The notes beneath the pieces are model-generated. The model searched no databases, was not told the DNA's origin, and saw nothing but the letters and a program-made list of their open reading frames with translations. A program made the position numbers and the translations under genes. 64,000 nt of DNA from Struthidea cinerea (taxonomy: Eukaryota > Chordata > Aves > Passeriformes > Corcoracidae), in the NCBI GenBank assembly GCA_013397865.1, contig VZTI01004086.1:92026-156025 (forward strand). The letters run 5' to 3'. Shown here piece by piece: positions 63,937 through 64,000 of the stretch. Each line of letters begins with the position of its first letter. The stretch's first letter is position 1.

Positions 63937-64000
63937 CTCTTCTCTTCTCTTCTCTTCTCTTCTCTTCTCTTCTCTTCTCTTCTCTTCTCTTCTCTTCTCT
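63937..64000 (+). repeat. (CTTCT)n microsatellite, runs off the window
   Basis: At least 12 copies of a pyrimidine-only pentamer, cut by the window end. Confidence 0.95.

Larger units (their letters stand above)
62992..63950 (+). other. SFXN5: SFXN5 3' untranslated region, extent uncertain
   Basis: This is the sequence after the stop codon. A first candidate end is set by the AATAAA at 63227-63232, but longer 3' UTRs are common in this gene family and may run past the window. It holds a (TCC)n run at 63559-63581 and no CR1 copy that I can see. The downstream boundary is a guess. Confidence 0.5.

Overview
The window is avian nuclear DNA, most likely from a songbird. Two things point to this. 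The non-coding sequence is crowded with short 5'-truncated CR1 retroposons of the bird type, with tails built on ATTCCATGATTC-like octamers. The one recognisable gene also has bird-sized introns. There is no bacterial, plasmid or phage content. The species cannot be named from the sequence alone.

The only gene I can support is SFXN5 (sideroflexin-5, SLC56 family, a mitochondrial inner-membrane carrier-like protein), on the + strand. Eleven coding exons were found by translation and canonical AG/GT boundaries: 5489-5515, 6727-6781, 8658-8683, 13950-14003, 15686-15742, 16642-16707, 28247-28337, 32432-32547, 35065-35150, 44310-44427 and 62914-62991. Together they give 774 nt, or 257 residues plus a stop, in one unbroken frame. 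The N-terminal part (roughly 80 residues in relatives) lies upstream of base 1. The 3' UTR starts at 62992 and runs towards the window end.

Region by region: 1-5488 is intron with two CR1 copies. 5489-16707 holds six small exons, including two adjacent microexons (27 and 26 nt coding), a 100-bp-unit AT-rich tandem repeat (8815-9556) and a GC-rich VNTR that contains an assembly gap (10940-11323). 16708-28246 is an 11.5-kb intron with many CR1 copies, a 65-bp minisatellite and a 31-bp satellite made of nested palindromes. 28247-35150 holds three exons and a 15-bp pyrimidine-rich minisatellite. 35151-44309 carries two probable antisense solo LTRs and AT-rich islands. 44428-62913 is an 18.5-kb last intron with CR1 copies, two inverted repeats (54.3-56.2 kb), a CR1 whose internal segment has expanded into a minisatellite (57.0-57.5 kb), and a striking AT-rich island (61.6-62.3 kb) that may be a conserved element or an alternative 3' exon.

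No tRNA, rRNA, CRISPR array or second protein-coding gene is supported. The long open frames elsewhere are products of GC-rich repeats. No wholly undescribed system is evident. The most interesting material is the repeat biology and the AT-rich island.
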